NCBI GenBank assembly: GCA_024405435.1 | Contig: JAKSOU010000010.1 | Span: 1 to 52,322 of the forward strand | Direction: 5' to 3' | Length of the DNA: 52,322 bases | From: Akkermansia sp. | Lineage (GTDB): Bacteria; Verrucomicrobiota; Verrucomicrobiia; Verrucomicrobiales; Akkermansiaceae | Shown here: positions 42,526 through 50,461 of the stretch, one piece after another | Position numbering within the stretch: the first letter of the stretch is position 1 | Layout of the letters: each line of letters begins with the position of its first letter | Made by a program: the position numbers and the translations under genes | Notes under the pieces: model-generated | Seen by the model: the letters and a program-made list of their open reading frames with translations, nothing else | Databases searched by the model: none | What the model was told of the DNA's origin: nothing

Positions 42526-43359
42526 ATGTGGAAATACATTAATACAGGCGCAGCAGTCCTCTTCCTCGCTGGCACATTCTTCTTCTACAAAGGCCACGAA
42601 GCCATGACAACCCCCGCCACGGGTGAGGTAGCCGCCGTGCAAACGCAGTTCGACAACGCCATCCGCAAGAGCAAGGACATTGACCTGGACAAGGCCATCA
42701 AGCAGTACGCCGTCCTCCGCACAGCCTTCTTCAACCAGGAAACCGAACGCTTCGACCAGGAGCGCACCGCCATCGAGGAGCAGGACGCTCCCCTGCCCGC
42801 TGAAATCCAGCGCAAGCAGGAAGAGCTCGACCAGGCCAAGGAGGAGTACAACAAGCTTCAGGAGGATTTCAACAAGCTCAAGAAGGAAACCCGCGAGATG
42901 CTCAGCCTGGAAGACGTGGACGACGACTCCCTGCGTGACGTGGGCGAGGCCATCGCAGAGCTGAAGAACCACAACGACAAGACGGAGGCCGAGGTTGCCA
43001 CCGAGCTGCAGATCACCGACACGCTGGGCAAGGCCAGCACCCGCACGATCGCCGGCACCCGCGCCGCCAAGCGCCTGCATGCCGACCGCCTGGCCCGCCT
43101 CTCCCCCGCGGAGCTGCGCTGCGCGGTCATCTCCGCGGATCCCAAGTGGGACTACGTCATCCTTGACGCCGGCATCGACAAGGGCATCGTCATCGGCTCC
43201 CGCCTGGTGGTGATGCGCGGCGACCGCAAGATTTGCGAGCTGGACGTGACGCTGGTGGAATCCAACCGCTCCAGCTGCGATATCATCTACAGCACCATCC
43301 GCCCGGGTGACCGCGTGCTTCCCGGTGACCACGTGTACGCCGTCCGCGATGACAAGTAA
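42526..43359 (+). CDS. Membrane-anchored coiled-coil protein with C-terminal beta domain, paralogue 1
   Basis: A 277-residue protein I cannot assign to a named family. One N-terminal membrane helix (GAAVLFLAGTFFFY) is followed by a coiled coil of about 120 residues rich in Glu, Gln and Lys, and a C-terminal domain of about 90 residues with the pattern VISADPKWDYVILDAG, GIVIGSRLVVMRG, LDVTLVES and RPGDRVLPGD. That pattern resembles the small beta domains of MreC and FlgT. The next gene has the same plan and a matching end domain. A periplasmic cell-shape or scaffold role is inference. GTG 42499 is an alternative start. Confidence 0.7.
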   Translation: MWKYINTGAAVLFLAGTFFFYKGHEAMTTPATGEVAAVQTQFDNAIRKSKDIDLDKAIKQYAVLRTAFFNQETERFDQERTAIEEQDAPLPAEIQRKQEELDQAKEEYNKLQEDFNKLKKETREMLSLEDVDDDSLRDVGEAIAELKNHNDKTEAEVATELQITDTLGKASTRTIAGTRAAKRLHADRLARLSPAELRCAVISADPKWDYVILDAGIDKGIVIGSRLVVMRGDRKICELDVTLVESNRSSCDIIYSTIRPGDRVLPGDHVYAVRDDK

Positions 43360-43385
43360 GAACAACCCCTCTCTCCCATACTGAC

Positions 43386-44288
43386 ATGAAACTTTACCAG
43401 TTGATATTGACGCTCGTGGTCCTGCTCTTCGGCGGGGCGGCCGTGTACTACTCCTGCGACCAGGACAAGGTGATGGACCTGCTGATCGCCACACACGGCG
43501 GCGGCCAGCAGGTGGCCGACCCGGACGCGCAGGGCCTGCGCAAGGTGAACCAGGAGCTGGAGGCGGAAGCCGCGCGCATCTCAGAGGAGCGCGCGAACGC
43601 CATCAAGGCCACGGAGAGCGCGCAGAACGTGATGAACGACCACCACAACCAGCGCGATGACGCCGAGACCCTCCTGAACACCCACAAGAAGGAGCTGGCG
43701 GACGTGCAGGCCAGCGTGGACGCCCAGCACGCCAGCGTGGAGGCCCTCATCGCCTCCATCAAGGAATCCCTCAAGGATTTGGAATCCTCCGGCATTCCGG
43801 ACATCTCCGCAGACCAGTCCTGCTCCGAGGTGCTGGAGAGCATCCGCGAGTTCGTGGCTCGCCAGCAGGCCCGCAAGAAGGACCTGGACCAGCAGCTCAA
43901 GGACGCCATCGCCGCCCACAAGGCCGCGGCCGTGAAGCTGGCCGGCGAGAAGGACGAGCTGGCACGCGCCACCCGCGTGAACACCAACTTCTTCAACGAC
44001 TACAGCAAGAACAAGGACGAGTTCCCCATTGTGGCCGTTGACCGCCGCTGGAACTACGTGACCTTCTTCGTGGGCAACGACAGCGGCCTGGTGGCAGGCG
44101 ACGACAAGACCCTGATGGTGAAGCGCGGCGCGGACGCCGTGGCGAACCTGAAGATCATGAGCATCGACGACGGCCTGGTGGTGGCGCAGTACTCCGATTG
44201 CGAGGTGCCGCACATGGCCAATCCCGCCACGGTCAACCACCCGCACGTGGGCGACACGGTCTTCCGCATCAAGCCGCTCGGCCGTTGA
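43386..44288 (+). CDS. Membrane-anchored coiled-coil protein with C-terminal beta domain, paralogue 2
   Basis: A 300-residue protein with the same plan as its neighbour: N-terminal helix (ILTLVVLLFGGAAVYY), a coiled coil of about 150 residues, and a terminal domain with FPIVAVDRRWNYVTFFVG, GLVAGDDKTLMVKRG, LKIMSIDDGLVVA and VGDTVFRI. The spacing of Trp-Tyr-Val, Gly-rich turn, hydrophobic strand and final GD-x-V matches paralogue 1 although overall identity is low. The gene starts 26 bases after the previous stop and is followed by a terminator, so the two form a two-gene operon and their products may hetero-oligomerise. Confidence 0.7.
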   Translation: MKLYQLILTLVVLLFGGAAVYYSCDQDKVMDLLIATHGGGQQVADPDAQGLRKVNQELEAEAARISEERANAIKATESAQNVMNDHHNQRDDAETLLNTHKKELADVQASVDAQHASVEALIASIKESLKDLESSGIPDISADQSCSEVLESIREFVARQQARKKDLDQQLKDAIAAHKAAAVKLAGEKDELARATRVNTNFFNDYSKNKDEFPIVAVDRRWNYVTFFVGNDSGLVAGDDKTLMVKRGADAVANLKIMSIDDGLVVAQYSDCEVPHMANPATVNHPHVGDTVFRIKPLGR

Positions 44289-44318
44289 TCCGCTGCGCAG
44301 CGCGTAAGGATTTTCTCC

Positions 44319-44352
44319 GGCCGCCTGCCTGCAAAGGGCAGGCGGCCTTTTC
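44319..44352 (+). terminator. Intrinsic terminator after the coiled-coil pair
   Basis: A perfect 11-bp stem, GGCCGCCTGCC (44319-44329) with GGCAGGCGGCC (44337-44347), and four T's. Confidence 0.85.
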
Positions 44353-44394
44353 TATCCCCCCAAAAACAATCTCACACCAAACCATTCCACAATC

Positions 44395-44619
44395 ATGATG
44401 CACCCCACAGCCAAACTCCTTGCCGCGGCCCTGCCGCTCGCCCTCACGCTGGTATCCTGCACAAGCGGCGCCATGCCCGCCGTGCCCGCCAGCAACCACA
44501 ACCGCACCGTGGTGGCCCCCAGCGGCACCACCAAGAACCTGAAGCCCTGGAGCAATCCCACCAAGCAGGAGGGCGACGCCACGCTCGGCCCGCTCAGCGG
44601 AATCTCCGAGCGCCGCTAG
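44395..44619 (+). CDS. Small lipoprotein, unknown function
   Basis: A 74-residue protein with a hydrophobic leader ending in LVSC (Cys near residue 22). The mature part of about 50 residues is rich in Pro, Thr, Asn and Gly and ends GPLSGISERR, with no recognised fold. Two adjacent ATGs (44395, 44398) are possible starts; neither has a Shine-Dalgarno sequence. It lies 31 bases upstream of nth on the same strand. Confidence 0.65.
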   Translation: MMHPTAKLLAAALPLALTLVSCTSGAMPAVPASNHNRTVVAPSGTTKNLKPWSNPTKQEGDATLGPLSGISERR

Positions 44620-44650
44620 GCGCCGCCCGCAAACACCGCGTGCACACGCC

Positions 44651-45271
44651 ATGACCCGCGCAGAGCGTGCAGCCCTGGTGGCCGCGGAATTCGACCGCGC
44701 GTTCCCGCACCCGGAAGTGCCGCTGCACCACCGCGACGCCTACACGCTGCTGGTGGCGGTGATGCTTTCCGCGCAGTGCACGGATGCACGCGTGAACAAG
44801 GTGACCCCCGCCCTGTTCCAAGCCGCGCCCAACCCGCAGGCCATGGTGGAGCTGGGCTGGCGGAAGGTGCGCGGCTATATCGCCACCTGCGGGCTCACGG
44901 AGACCAAGGCGCGCCGGATTGTGGAAACCTCGCGCCTGCTGCTGGAGCGCCACGGCGGCGCCGTGCCCTCCACCTTTGAAGAGCTGGAGGCCCTGCCCGG
45001 CGTGGGGCACAAGACCGCCTCCGTGGTGATGAGCCAGGCGTTCGGCCACCCCGCCTTCCCGGTGGACACCCACATCTTCCGCCTGGCGCGCCGCTGGGGC
45101 CTTTCCCGCGGCACCACCGTGGAGAGGGTGGAGGCCGACCTGAAAAAGGCTTTCCCCATGGAATCCTGGGGGCGCGTGCACATCCAGTTCGTCCTCTGGG
45201 GCCGCACCCGCTGCCCCGCCCGCGGCTGCAAGCCCCCCTGCCCCATCTGCGCGCAGCTGGCGGGAAGGTGA
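44651..45271 (+). CDS. nth: Endonuclease III
   Basis: A 206-residue base-excision repair glycosylase/AP lyase for oxidised pyrimidines. The helix-hairpin-helix LPGVGHKTA contains the catalytic Lys, and the catalytic Asp is in PVDTH. The Fe-S region is unusual: CPARGCKPPCPIC has cysteines at spacings 4, 3 and 2, instead of the usual C-x6-C-x2-C-x5-C, and the last canonical Cys is missing because the protein stops at LAGR. A cluster could still form from the four present, or the end may have been altered by the repeat that begins two bases after the stop. Confidence 0.88.
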   Translation: MTRAERAALVAAEFDRAFPHPEVPLHHRDAYTLLVAVMLSAQCTDARVNKVTPALFQAAPNPQAMVELGWRKVRGYIATCGLTETKARRIVETSRLLLERHGGAVPSTFEELEALPGVGHKTASVVMSQAFGHPAFPVDTHIFRLARRWGLSRGTTVERVEADLKKAFPMESWGRVHIQFVLWGRTRCPARGCKPPCPICAQLAGR

Positions 45272-45273
45272 GA

Positions 45274-45393
45274 ATTAGGATTAAGATTAGGATTAAGATT
45301 AGGAGATGAATGGCGGCGCACGCGCGCTGTGCGGGAAATTGTCCGCGCCGCTTGCGGTGCGTTCCTAATCCTAATCTTAATCCTCATCCTAAT
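45274..45393. repeat. Inverted arrays of ATTAGG-type hexamers
   Basis: Left arm: ATTAGG, ATTAAG, ATTAGG, ATTAAG, ATTAGG (45274-45303). Right arm: CCTAAT, CCTAAT, CTTAAT, CCTCAT, CCTAAT (45364-45393). The 60-base centre is GC-rich and can fold on itself. The arms can pair into a long hairpin. It lies immediately after the nth stop and about 50 bases before the panD promoter. Confidence 0.8.
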
Positions 45394-45442
45394 TTCGCAG
45401 CCCATGCGTCCAAAATATTTCCCCGGCACTCACGGATTAGGC

Positions 45443-45471
45443 TTGACCTTTGGGCGGGAAAGTAGTTCAAT
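45443..45471 (+). promoter_or_regulatory. panD promoter
   Basis: TTGACC (45443-45448), a 17-bp spacer and TTCAAT (45466-45471), with a leader of about 16 bases. Confidence 0.55.
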
Positions 45472-45493
45472 ACGCGCCCGTCGTTATCGAATC

Positions 45494-45832
45494 ATGTTGG
45501 TCTGTCAGCTCAAATCGAAGATACACCGCGCCATGGTGACCCGTGGCGATGTGGAGTACGAGGGAAGCATAGAGATCCCCCAGGATTTGGTGGAAGCGGC
45601 TGGGCTGTGGCCCGGCGAGAAGGTGCTGGTGGCCTCCGTGGCCACGGGCAACCGCTTCGAGACCTACGTGCTGGTGGGCCCGCCCAAGACCGGCCAGATC
45701 ATCGTGAACGGCGCCGCCGCGCACCTCGTCAAGGCCGGCGAGCGCGTCATCATCATGAGCTTCGCCCTAGACGACAAGCCCATCAAGCCGCAGCGCATCA
45801 TCTGCAACGAGAAAAACGAAATCATCGCCTGA
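45494..45832 (+). CDS. panD: Aspartate 1-decarboxylase
   Basis: Makes beta-alanine for pantothenate and coenzyme A. The 112-residue proenzyme cleaves itself at Gly-Ser in YEGSI (near residue 24-25), leaving a pyruvoyl group on the new N-terminal Ser. The conserved NGAAAHLVKAGERVIIMSF segment is present. The ATG at 45494 matches the family start (MLVCQLKSKIHRA); the open frame extends upstream through the hexamer repeat and should be ignored. It is followed 38 bases later by secG. Confidence 0.95.
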   Translation: MLVCQLKSKIHRAMVTRGDVEYEGSIEIPQDLVEAAGLWPGEKVLVASVATGNRFETYVLVGPPKTGQIIVNGAAAHLVKAGERVIIMSFALDDKPIKPQRIICNEKNEIIA

Positions 45833-45870
45833 GCCTTTACAAACCCCCAACCATCAGATAAAATCCAGCC

Positions 45871-46395
45871 ATGCTTAACGCCGCCATCTACATCGTCTTT
45901 GCCATTCTTCTCATCGTCTGCGCGCTGCTGCTGCTCGTGGTGCTCATGCAGCGTCCCAAGCAGGAAGGCCTCGGCGCCGCGTTCGGCGCGCAGATGACCG
46001 ACCAGGCGTTCGGCGCGCAGACCACGGATGTGCTCAAGAAGGGCACGGTGCTGTTCGGCACGCTGTTCATGGTGCTGTGCTTCGCGCTCACGCTTCTGAT
46101 GAACCACCGCTTCCAGCTGCAGAAGTCCCAGCTGGGCACCCAGGCCGTGCCCGCCGCCACCGCGGAGGCGCAGAAGGCCGAGGAACCCAAGCAGGAGGAC
46201 GCCCAAAAGGAGCAGGCCCCCGCAGCCGAGCAGACTCCCGCCACGCCCGCGCAGGACAACCTGGAAAACCTGGTGACCCCCGCGCCTGCCGCCGAGCAGC
46301 CCGCAGCCCCTGCGGCTGAAACTCCGGCCCCCGCGCCTGCTGCAGAGCAGCCTGCTCCCGCAGAAGCCCCTGCCCCGGCACCCGCGGAGTCTTGA
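45871..46395 (+). CDS. secG: Preprotein translocase subunit SecG with long Ala/Pro/Glu tail
   Basis: A small subunit of the SecYEG channel. The first 75 residues are standard SecG: two membrane helices (VFAILLIVCALLLLVVLMQR and LFGTLFMVLCFALTLL) around the conserved MQRPKQEGLGAAFG loop. A tail of about 95 residues made of Ala, Pro, Glu and Gln follows, with repeats such as AAEQPAPA. Most SecG proteins stop soon after the second helix, so the tail is an extension of unknown use, facing the cytoplasm or periplasm depending on SecG topology. Confidence 0.92.
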   Translation: MLNAAIYIVFAILLIVCALLLLVVLMQRPKQEGLGAAFGAQMTDQAFGAQTTDVLKKGTVLFGTLFMVLCFALTLLMNHRFQLQKSQLGTQAVPAATAEAQKAEEPKQEDAQKEQAPAAEQTPATPAQDNLENLVTPAPAAEQPAAPAAETPAPAPAAEQPAPAEAPAPAPAES

Positions 46396-46432
46396 TGCTC
46401 CCGCACCCACCCTTTCCCAACCCCAACCAGCC

Positions 46433-47461
46433 ATGAAGTTCGACAGCCTCACCCAATTGACCGCGGAGGCCGCCAAGGAGACCGTGCAGGGCACCGTCTT
46501 CGCACAGGTGGCCCAGAACAACACCCGCACCACCAAGCAGGGCAAGCCCTACCTGGAAATCGTGCTGGCGGATGCAGACGGCAGCGTGTCCATCAAGGTG
46601 TGGGACAACGCACCGTGGCACGGCGCCTTCGCCCCGCTGCAGCCCAACACCGCCGTGGCCGTCACCGGCAACTGGCAGATGAACCAGTACGGCATGGATG
46701 CCGCAGACCTGGACGTGCGCCCGCTCACCCCGGACGAAGAGGAGGCCATGCTCTCCGGCAGCCCGCAGCTGCATGAGCGCCAGGAGAACGACTGGGCGCA
46801 GATCACCGGGATGGCGGAGGGCATACGCGACCCGCGCCTCAACATGCTCTGCCGTGCGCTGCTGGAGACCTTTGAAGCGCGCTTCCGGCGCTCCGGCGCG
46901 GCCCGCGGGTTCCACCACGCGCGGCGCGGCGGCCTGGTGGAGCACACCGCCGGCGTGATGCGCAACGCGGACGCCCTGTGCGGCGCGTACCCGCAGCTGA
47001 ACCGCGACCTGCTGCTGGCGGGCGCGCTGTTCCATGATTGCGGCAAGATGTGGGAGAACTGCTTTGAGGAGCACAGCTTTGTGATGCCCTTTGTGGAGAG
47101 CGGCGAAATGCTCGGCCACATCACCATGGGTATCGAGATCATCAACAAGCTCTGGTCCCGCATCTACACCGACGAGCGCAAGGAGCAGTGGAAAGACCTG
47201 CAGCCCGCCTCCGAACAGGTGCGCCTGCACCTGCTGCACATGGTGGCATCCCACCACGGCCTGCTGGAGTACGGCTCCCCCGTGATGCCCAAGACCCCGG
47301 AGGCGCTTATCCTGCACCACGCGGACGACATGGACGCCAAGATGGAGATGTTCGCGCAGGCGTACGCCACCCAGCCGGAAATCGGCAAGGGCATCCTGCA
47401 GAAAAAGCCGCCGCTGCCCACCAACGTGGTACGGCCGCTGCCGCCCTGTGAACAGGCATGA
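46433..47461 (+). CDS. YhaM-like 3'-5' exoribonuclease (OB fold plus HD domain)
   Basis: A 342-residue protein with an N-terminal OB-fold nucleic-acid-binding domain (residues 15-100, GKPYLEIVLADADGSVSIKVW) and an HD phosphohydrolase domain (residues 160-320). The metal site is visible as LVEHTAGV, the HDCGK doublet, then HI..G and ASHHG. This is the architecture of YhaM, a 3'-5' exonuclease of Gram-positives, and of related CMP-binding-factor proteins. The gene overlaps the LysE-type gene by four bases. Confidence 0.85.
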   Translation: MKFDSLTQLTAEAAKETVQGTVFAQVAQNNTRTTKQGKPYLEIVLADADGSVSIKVWDNAPWHGAFAPLQPNTAVAVTGNWQMNQYGMDAADLDVRPLTPDEEEAMLSGSPQLHERQENDWAQITGMAEGIRDPRLNMLCRALLETFEARFRRSGAARGFHHARRGGLVEHTAGVMRNADALCGAYPQLNRDLLLAGALFHDCGKMWENCFEEHSFVMPFVESGEMLGHITMGIEIINKLWSRIYTDERKEQWKDLQPASEQVRLHLLHMVASHHGLLEYGSPVMPKTPEALILHHADDMDAKMEMFAQAYATQPEIGKGILQKKPPLPTNVVRPLPPCEQA

Positions 47462-48078
47462 TCGAGGCCGCGCTCACCATCCTCTCCGTGTGCGTGCTGC
47501 TGGTGCTTTCCCAGCTGAGCCCGGGGCCGGATTTGTTCCTGGTGGTGTACACGGCGATGTCGCGCAGTTTCCGCTCCGCGTGCATGGTGGTCACCGGCAT
47601 CACCGCCGGATTCGCCATCCAGACCGCGCTGGTGTGCACCGCGGGCACGCAAATCATGGACGAGCCGTGGAGCAAATGGCTTCTCGTGGCCGCCGCGCTC
47701 TGGCTCCTCTACCTCGCCTGGAAAATCTTCCCCCGCAAGTTCGGCGCCGTGGAGATTGATTCCTCCACGCAGGTCAAGCCCGGGGCGGGCGCGCTCTTCC
47801 TGCAGGGCTTCCTCTGCAACGTCCTCAACGTGAAATGCCTGCTCTTCATCAGCGGGCTCAGCCTTGGCCCCATCCGTATCTACGGGGATGCCATTCCCTG
47901 GTTCACCCCCGCCCTGGCCGTCGGCCTCATCCTCGCCAGCCAGTTCGGATGGATGCTCTGGAGCTGGCTCCTCCAGCGCAACCCCATCCGCGCCTTCTAC
48001 CTCCGCCACGCCGCCGCCATCGACGCCACCTTCGCCGTCCTCCTCGCCATTTTCGCCATCATCATCCTCGTGGAGTGA
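47458..48078 (+). CDS. LysE/RhtB-family amino-acid exporter
   Basis: A 206-residue inner-membrane protein with about six hydrophobic helices. The family signature near the N-terminus, SPGPDLFLV, and the second-half LCNVLNVKCLLFI are clear. Such proteins export amino acids such as homoserine, threonine or lysine; the substrate cannot be told. It starts inside the YhaM-like gene with an ATGA overlap. It converges on the AbiE genes, only 3 bases apart from their end. Confidence 0.87.
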   Translation: MIEAALTILSVCVLLVLSQLSPGPDLFLVVYTAMSRSFRSACMVVTGITAGFAIQTALVCTAGTQIMDEPWSKWLLVAAALWLLYLAWKIFPRKFGAVEIDSSTQVKPGAGALFLQGFLCNVLNVKCLLFISGLSLGPIRIYGDAIPWFTPALAVGLILASQFGWMLWSWLLQRNPIRAFYLRHAAAIDATFAVLLAIFAIIILVE

Positions 48079-48081
48079 GGG

Positions 48082-48978
48082 CTAACGCCATCCTCTCCCG
48101 GGTTTCCATGAGGCGAAGGAGCTTTGCTCCATGACTGGACCGAGCCATTCCAAAATCTCCGCCATAACCGCTGCGAAATCCTTGGACGGAAGCACGACCT
48201 TGGGTTTTCGCATGTATGTGGCGGATTTGAGCTTGGTGACATAGGTCGCCCATTCGGGCTGGTGGGAGTCGATGAAATCAGCATTCCTGAGCGACACGTA
48301 TTTTTCCGGAGATGTCCCGCGGCGCTCGAAGGTCTGCCTAATGGCTTCCTGCAGGCTTGCCATCTTGAATGCGTAGTGGTGCATCAGGAACCAGAGGTCG
48401 TAAAAGTCTTTCATGCGGGAATTGAAGCGCCCCAGTTCCACCATGGCCTGCCATTTTTCCGCCACCATTGATTCCCGCGAGTAACAGAGCAGTTTGGCCG
48501 TGGGCTGACCGGGTATCGTCGGTGGGTATTGCAGCTCCACAGGCTTTGGGTATATCTCATCGCTGAATCCGATATCCACCGACACCGCACAGGGTTCGCC
48601 GGCAACATTCGCGTTCAGGGTCACGCGAACGCCGACATACAGCGCGTCCTTCATGATTTCGGAGGTGCGCATACTGCCTGCATCAAAGGTCACGTTGTCG
48701 GAACCGTGCGTTTTGGCGTGCAGGATGGAACGGAACACGCGGGCGATGTTCTCCGGGGAATTATCCACCCGTCCCAGCAGGTCTATGTCCATGGTGGTGC
48801 GGGCGGGCGCCGTGCCCATCCCCATGAGCAGCATGCCTCCTTTCAGAAAGAAGGAGCCGGCGTGCGGCGAACATGAAAGCCGGTACAGGAAGCGCTCCAT
48901 GGCATAGTGCGTGAGCAGCTGCTTGTACGAGCAGCCGGTTTCCTTGGCGCGCGCGGCGAGTGTTTGGCGAATGTTCAT
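48082..48978 (-). CDS. abiEii: AbiEii toxin, nucleotidyltransferase family
   Basis: A 298-residue nucleotidyltransferase, the toxin of type IV AbiE systems, which stops growth upon phage infection; family members can add nucleotides to tRNA. Motif I is visible as FLKGGMLLMGMG with TTMDIDLLG, and the conserved Lys/Asp pair in MVAEKWQAM and MKDFYDLW. The ATG at 48978 overlaps the antitoxin stop by four bases, the usual arrangement. Base composition is a little AT-richer than the neighbours. Confidence 0.88.
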   Translation of the reverse strand: MNIRQTLAARAKETGCSYKQLLTHYAMERFLYRLSCSPHAGSFFLKGGMLLMGMGTAPARTTMDIDLLGRVDNSPENIARVFRSILHAKTHGSDNVTFDAGSMRTSEIMKDALYVGVRVTLNANVAGEPCAVSVDIGFSDEIYPKPVELQYPPTIPGQPTAKLLCYSRESMVAEKWQAMVELGRFNSRMKDFYDLWFLMHHYAFKMASLQEAIRQTFERRGTSPEKYVSLRNADFIDSHQPEWATYVTKLKSATYMRKPKVVLPSKDFAAVMAEILEWLGPVMEQSSFASWKPGRGWR

Positions 48979-49514
48979 GCGAGTGCCATCTTCAGGTACG
49001 GGGTGATGAGGCGGCTTGCGGAAAGGCGGCGGGCAATGTCATCCAGCTTCCAGGTGTCCAGCTTCTTTTGCTGCCGCGCCATGGTCAGCGCCTCCATAAA
49101 CACATCCAGCCCGATTTTATGGCGGTAGCGGAAACAATCAACCAGCGTGCGCTCAGGAGACGTGACGCGGTACGGTCCGAACTCACCACGATATTCGTCC
49201 ACGCCTATTTCCGCCCATTCCCTCTTGGTTGCCCATGCCTTGACCGGATAGTCGTACACCCTGGGCATCCGCACTCCTCTGGGAAGCGCCACCGACAAGT
49301 ATGCCGGTATCTGCGTGGTGATGCCGTGGTGGCTCAGTGCGGATATCAGATTCATGGTCGCCGCCGGTTGGCGCGCCGTGATCCATTGGATCATCTTTTC
49401 CTCCGTGGGTAGCTCGTCGGCATTCACGAAAAAGCCCGGCATCAGCCGTATCAGGTCGCCCTTTGCTTCCCGATAGTACAGCGTGCCGCGTGATACTTCC
49501 TGTTTCTTTGCCAT
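48975..49514 (-). CDS. abiEi: AbiEi antitoxin and autorepressor
   Basis: A 179-residue antitoxin whose N-terminal winged-helix domain binds the operon promoter and whose C-terminal domain opposes the toxin. Landmarks are LIRLMPGFFVN, the RQPAATMNLISALSHHG segment and SPERTLVDCFRYRHKIG, all typical of AbiEi. ATG 49514 is preferred because it follows AAAGGA by 6 bases, a true Shine-Dalgarno sequence that is rare here and fits recent acquisition. The promoter upstream contains repeated ACAAAT sites (see operator). Confidence 0.87.
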   Translation of the reverse strand: MAKKQEVSRGTLYYREAKGDLIRLMPGFFVNADELPTEEKMIQWITARQPAATMNLISALSHHGITTQIPAYLSVALPRGVRMPRVYDYPVKAWATKREWAEIGVDEYRGEFGPYRVTSPERTLVDCFRYRHKIGLDVFMEALTMARQQKKLDTWKLDDIARRLSASRLITPYLKMALA

Positions 49515-49527
49515 GTTGTCCTTTTGA

Positions 49528-49559
49528 ACAAATTGTATACAAATGATAGCATTTGTCAA
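49528..49559 (-). promoter_or_regulatory. AbiE promoter with operator repeats
   Basis: TTGACA (49559-49554), a 16-bp spacer and TACAAT (49537-49532) on the minus strand. Over it lie ACAAAT at 49528 and 49539 and its complement ATTTGT at 49551, about one helical turn apart. The last two form the palindrome ACAAATG-ATAG-CATTTGT, and TTGTATACAA (49533-49542) is also self-complementary. AbiEi repressors are known to bind inverted repeats in their promoters. Confidence 0.75.
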
Positions 49560-49714
49560 CATAATTTTCAAAAAGGTGCGCTCGGCCGCTCACGGCGGCT
49601 TGCGGTGTGGATATACCCCGCCGCCCGTCTTGGAAAATCACGCGGCATGGCCGCGCAGAACATCAAGAATCGTCAATCCTCAACCGTAAATTGCAAATAC
49701 GTGTGGATTGTTGC

Positions 49715-49743
49715 TTGCCTTTTAGTTCGGGAAGCCGTATAAT
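49715..49743 (+). promoter_or_regulatory. sdhCA promoter
   Basis: TTGCCT (49715-49720), a 17-bp spacer and TATAAT (49738-49743). Predicted leader about 20 bases with no Shine-Dalgarno sequence. Confidence 0.7.
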
Positions 49744-49768
49744 CGCCCCCGCAAAGACGTATTGCACT

Positions 49769-50440
49769 ATGAACGACATTATCACGACCGCATGCAAGTT
49801 CGTCACGTCCTCGATTGGCCGCAAGATTATCGTGGCCCTGACGGGATCGTGTCTCCTCCTGTTCCTTGTGGGACACCTGGCCGGCAACATGACCATCTAC
49901 GGGGGCTGCCCTGCGCAGGGCGAGCCCTCCTGGATTGACGCGTACGCCACGGGTCTGCACTCCATGCCCGTATGGCTGCTGATGTCCATCCGCCTGGGGC
50001 TGCTGCTCATCCTGCTCATCCACGTGTGCTTCACGCTGGTGTTGAAGTGGGAGAACTACCACGCCCGCACGCACTACCAGAAGGAGGGCACGATGAAGGC
50101 CACGCTCTCCAGCCGCACGATGGTGCTCACGGGTGTGATGATCTTCTGCTTCCTGTGCTGGCACCTGTGGCAGCTCACCTTCAACGGCGACCCGCACGAC
50201 TGCTACAACCACGTGGTTGCGGCGTTCCGCAACGGGTGGTGCTCCCTGTTCTACATTGTGGCGCTGTGCTGCCTGTTCATGCATGTTCGCCACGGTGTGC
50301 AATCCGTCTTCCAGACCTTCGGCCTGAACACCCGCAAGGTGCGCCCGCTCTACAACATCGTGGCCGTGCTCTTCGGCGTGGTGCTCTGCGGCGCCTTCAT
50401 CTCCATCCCGGTGGCCGTGCTTACCGGAATCCTGCACTAA
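49769..50440 (+). CDS. sdhC: Succinate dehydrogenase/fumarate reductase cytochrome b subunit
   Basis: A 223-residue membrane anchor with five hydrophobic helices, of the single-polypeptide cytochrome b558 type found in Bacillus, Bacteroidota and epsilon-proteobacteria. Probable haem-ligand histidines are in LVGHLAGN, VCFTLVLKWENYHA-region, CWHLWQL and MHVRHG. It passes electrons between quinones and the flavoprotein. ATG 49769 follows a near-consensus promoter. sdhA begins 21 bases later; the iron-sulphur subunit should lie beyond the right edge. Confidence 0.93.
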   Translation: MNDIITTACKFVTSSIGRKIIVALTGSCLLLFLVGHLAGNMTIYGGCPAQGEPSWIDAYATGLHSMPVWLLMSIRLGLLLILLIHVCFTLVLKWENYHARTHYQKEGTMKATLSSRTMVLTGVMIFCFLCWHLWQLTFNGDPHDCYNHVVAAFRNGWCSLFYIVALCCLFMHVRHGVQSVFQTFGLNTRKVRPLYNIVAVLFGVVLCGAFISIPVAVLTGILH

Positions 50441-50461
50441 ACCTCAACCCTCAAGCCGATT

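Noticed and set aside
45274..45393. Telomere-like ATTAGG repeats suggesting a replicon end
   Set aside because: Only five units per arm in inverted orientation within a normal gene series; better explained as an intergenic repeat hairpin.
45329..45493. N-terminal extension of PanD
   Set aside because: It would translate the ATTAGG-type repeat (LILILILI) and the promoter; the family start is at 45494.
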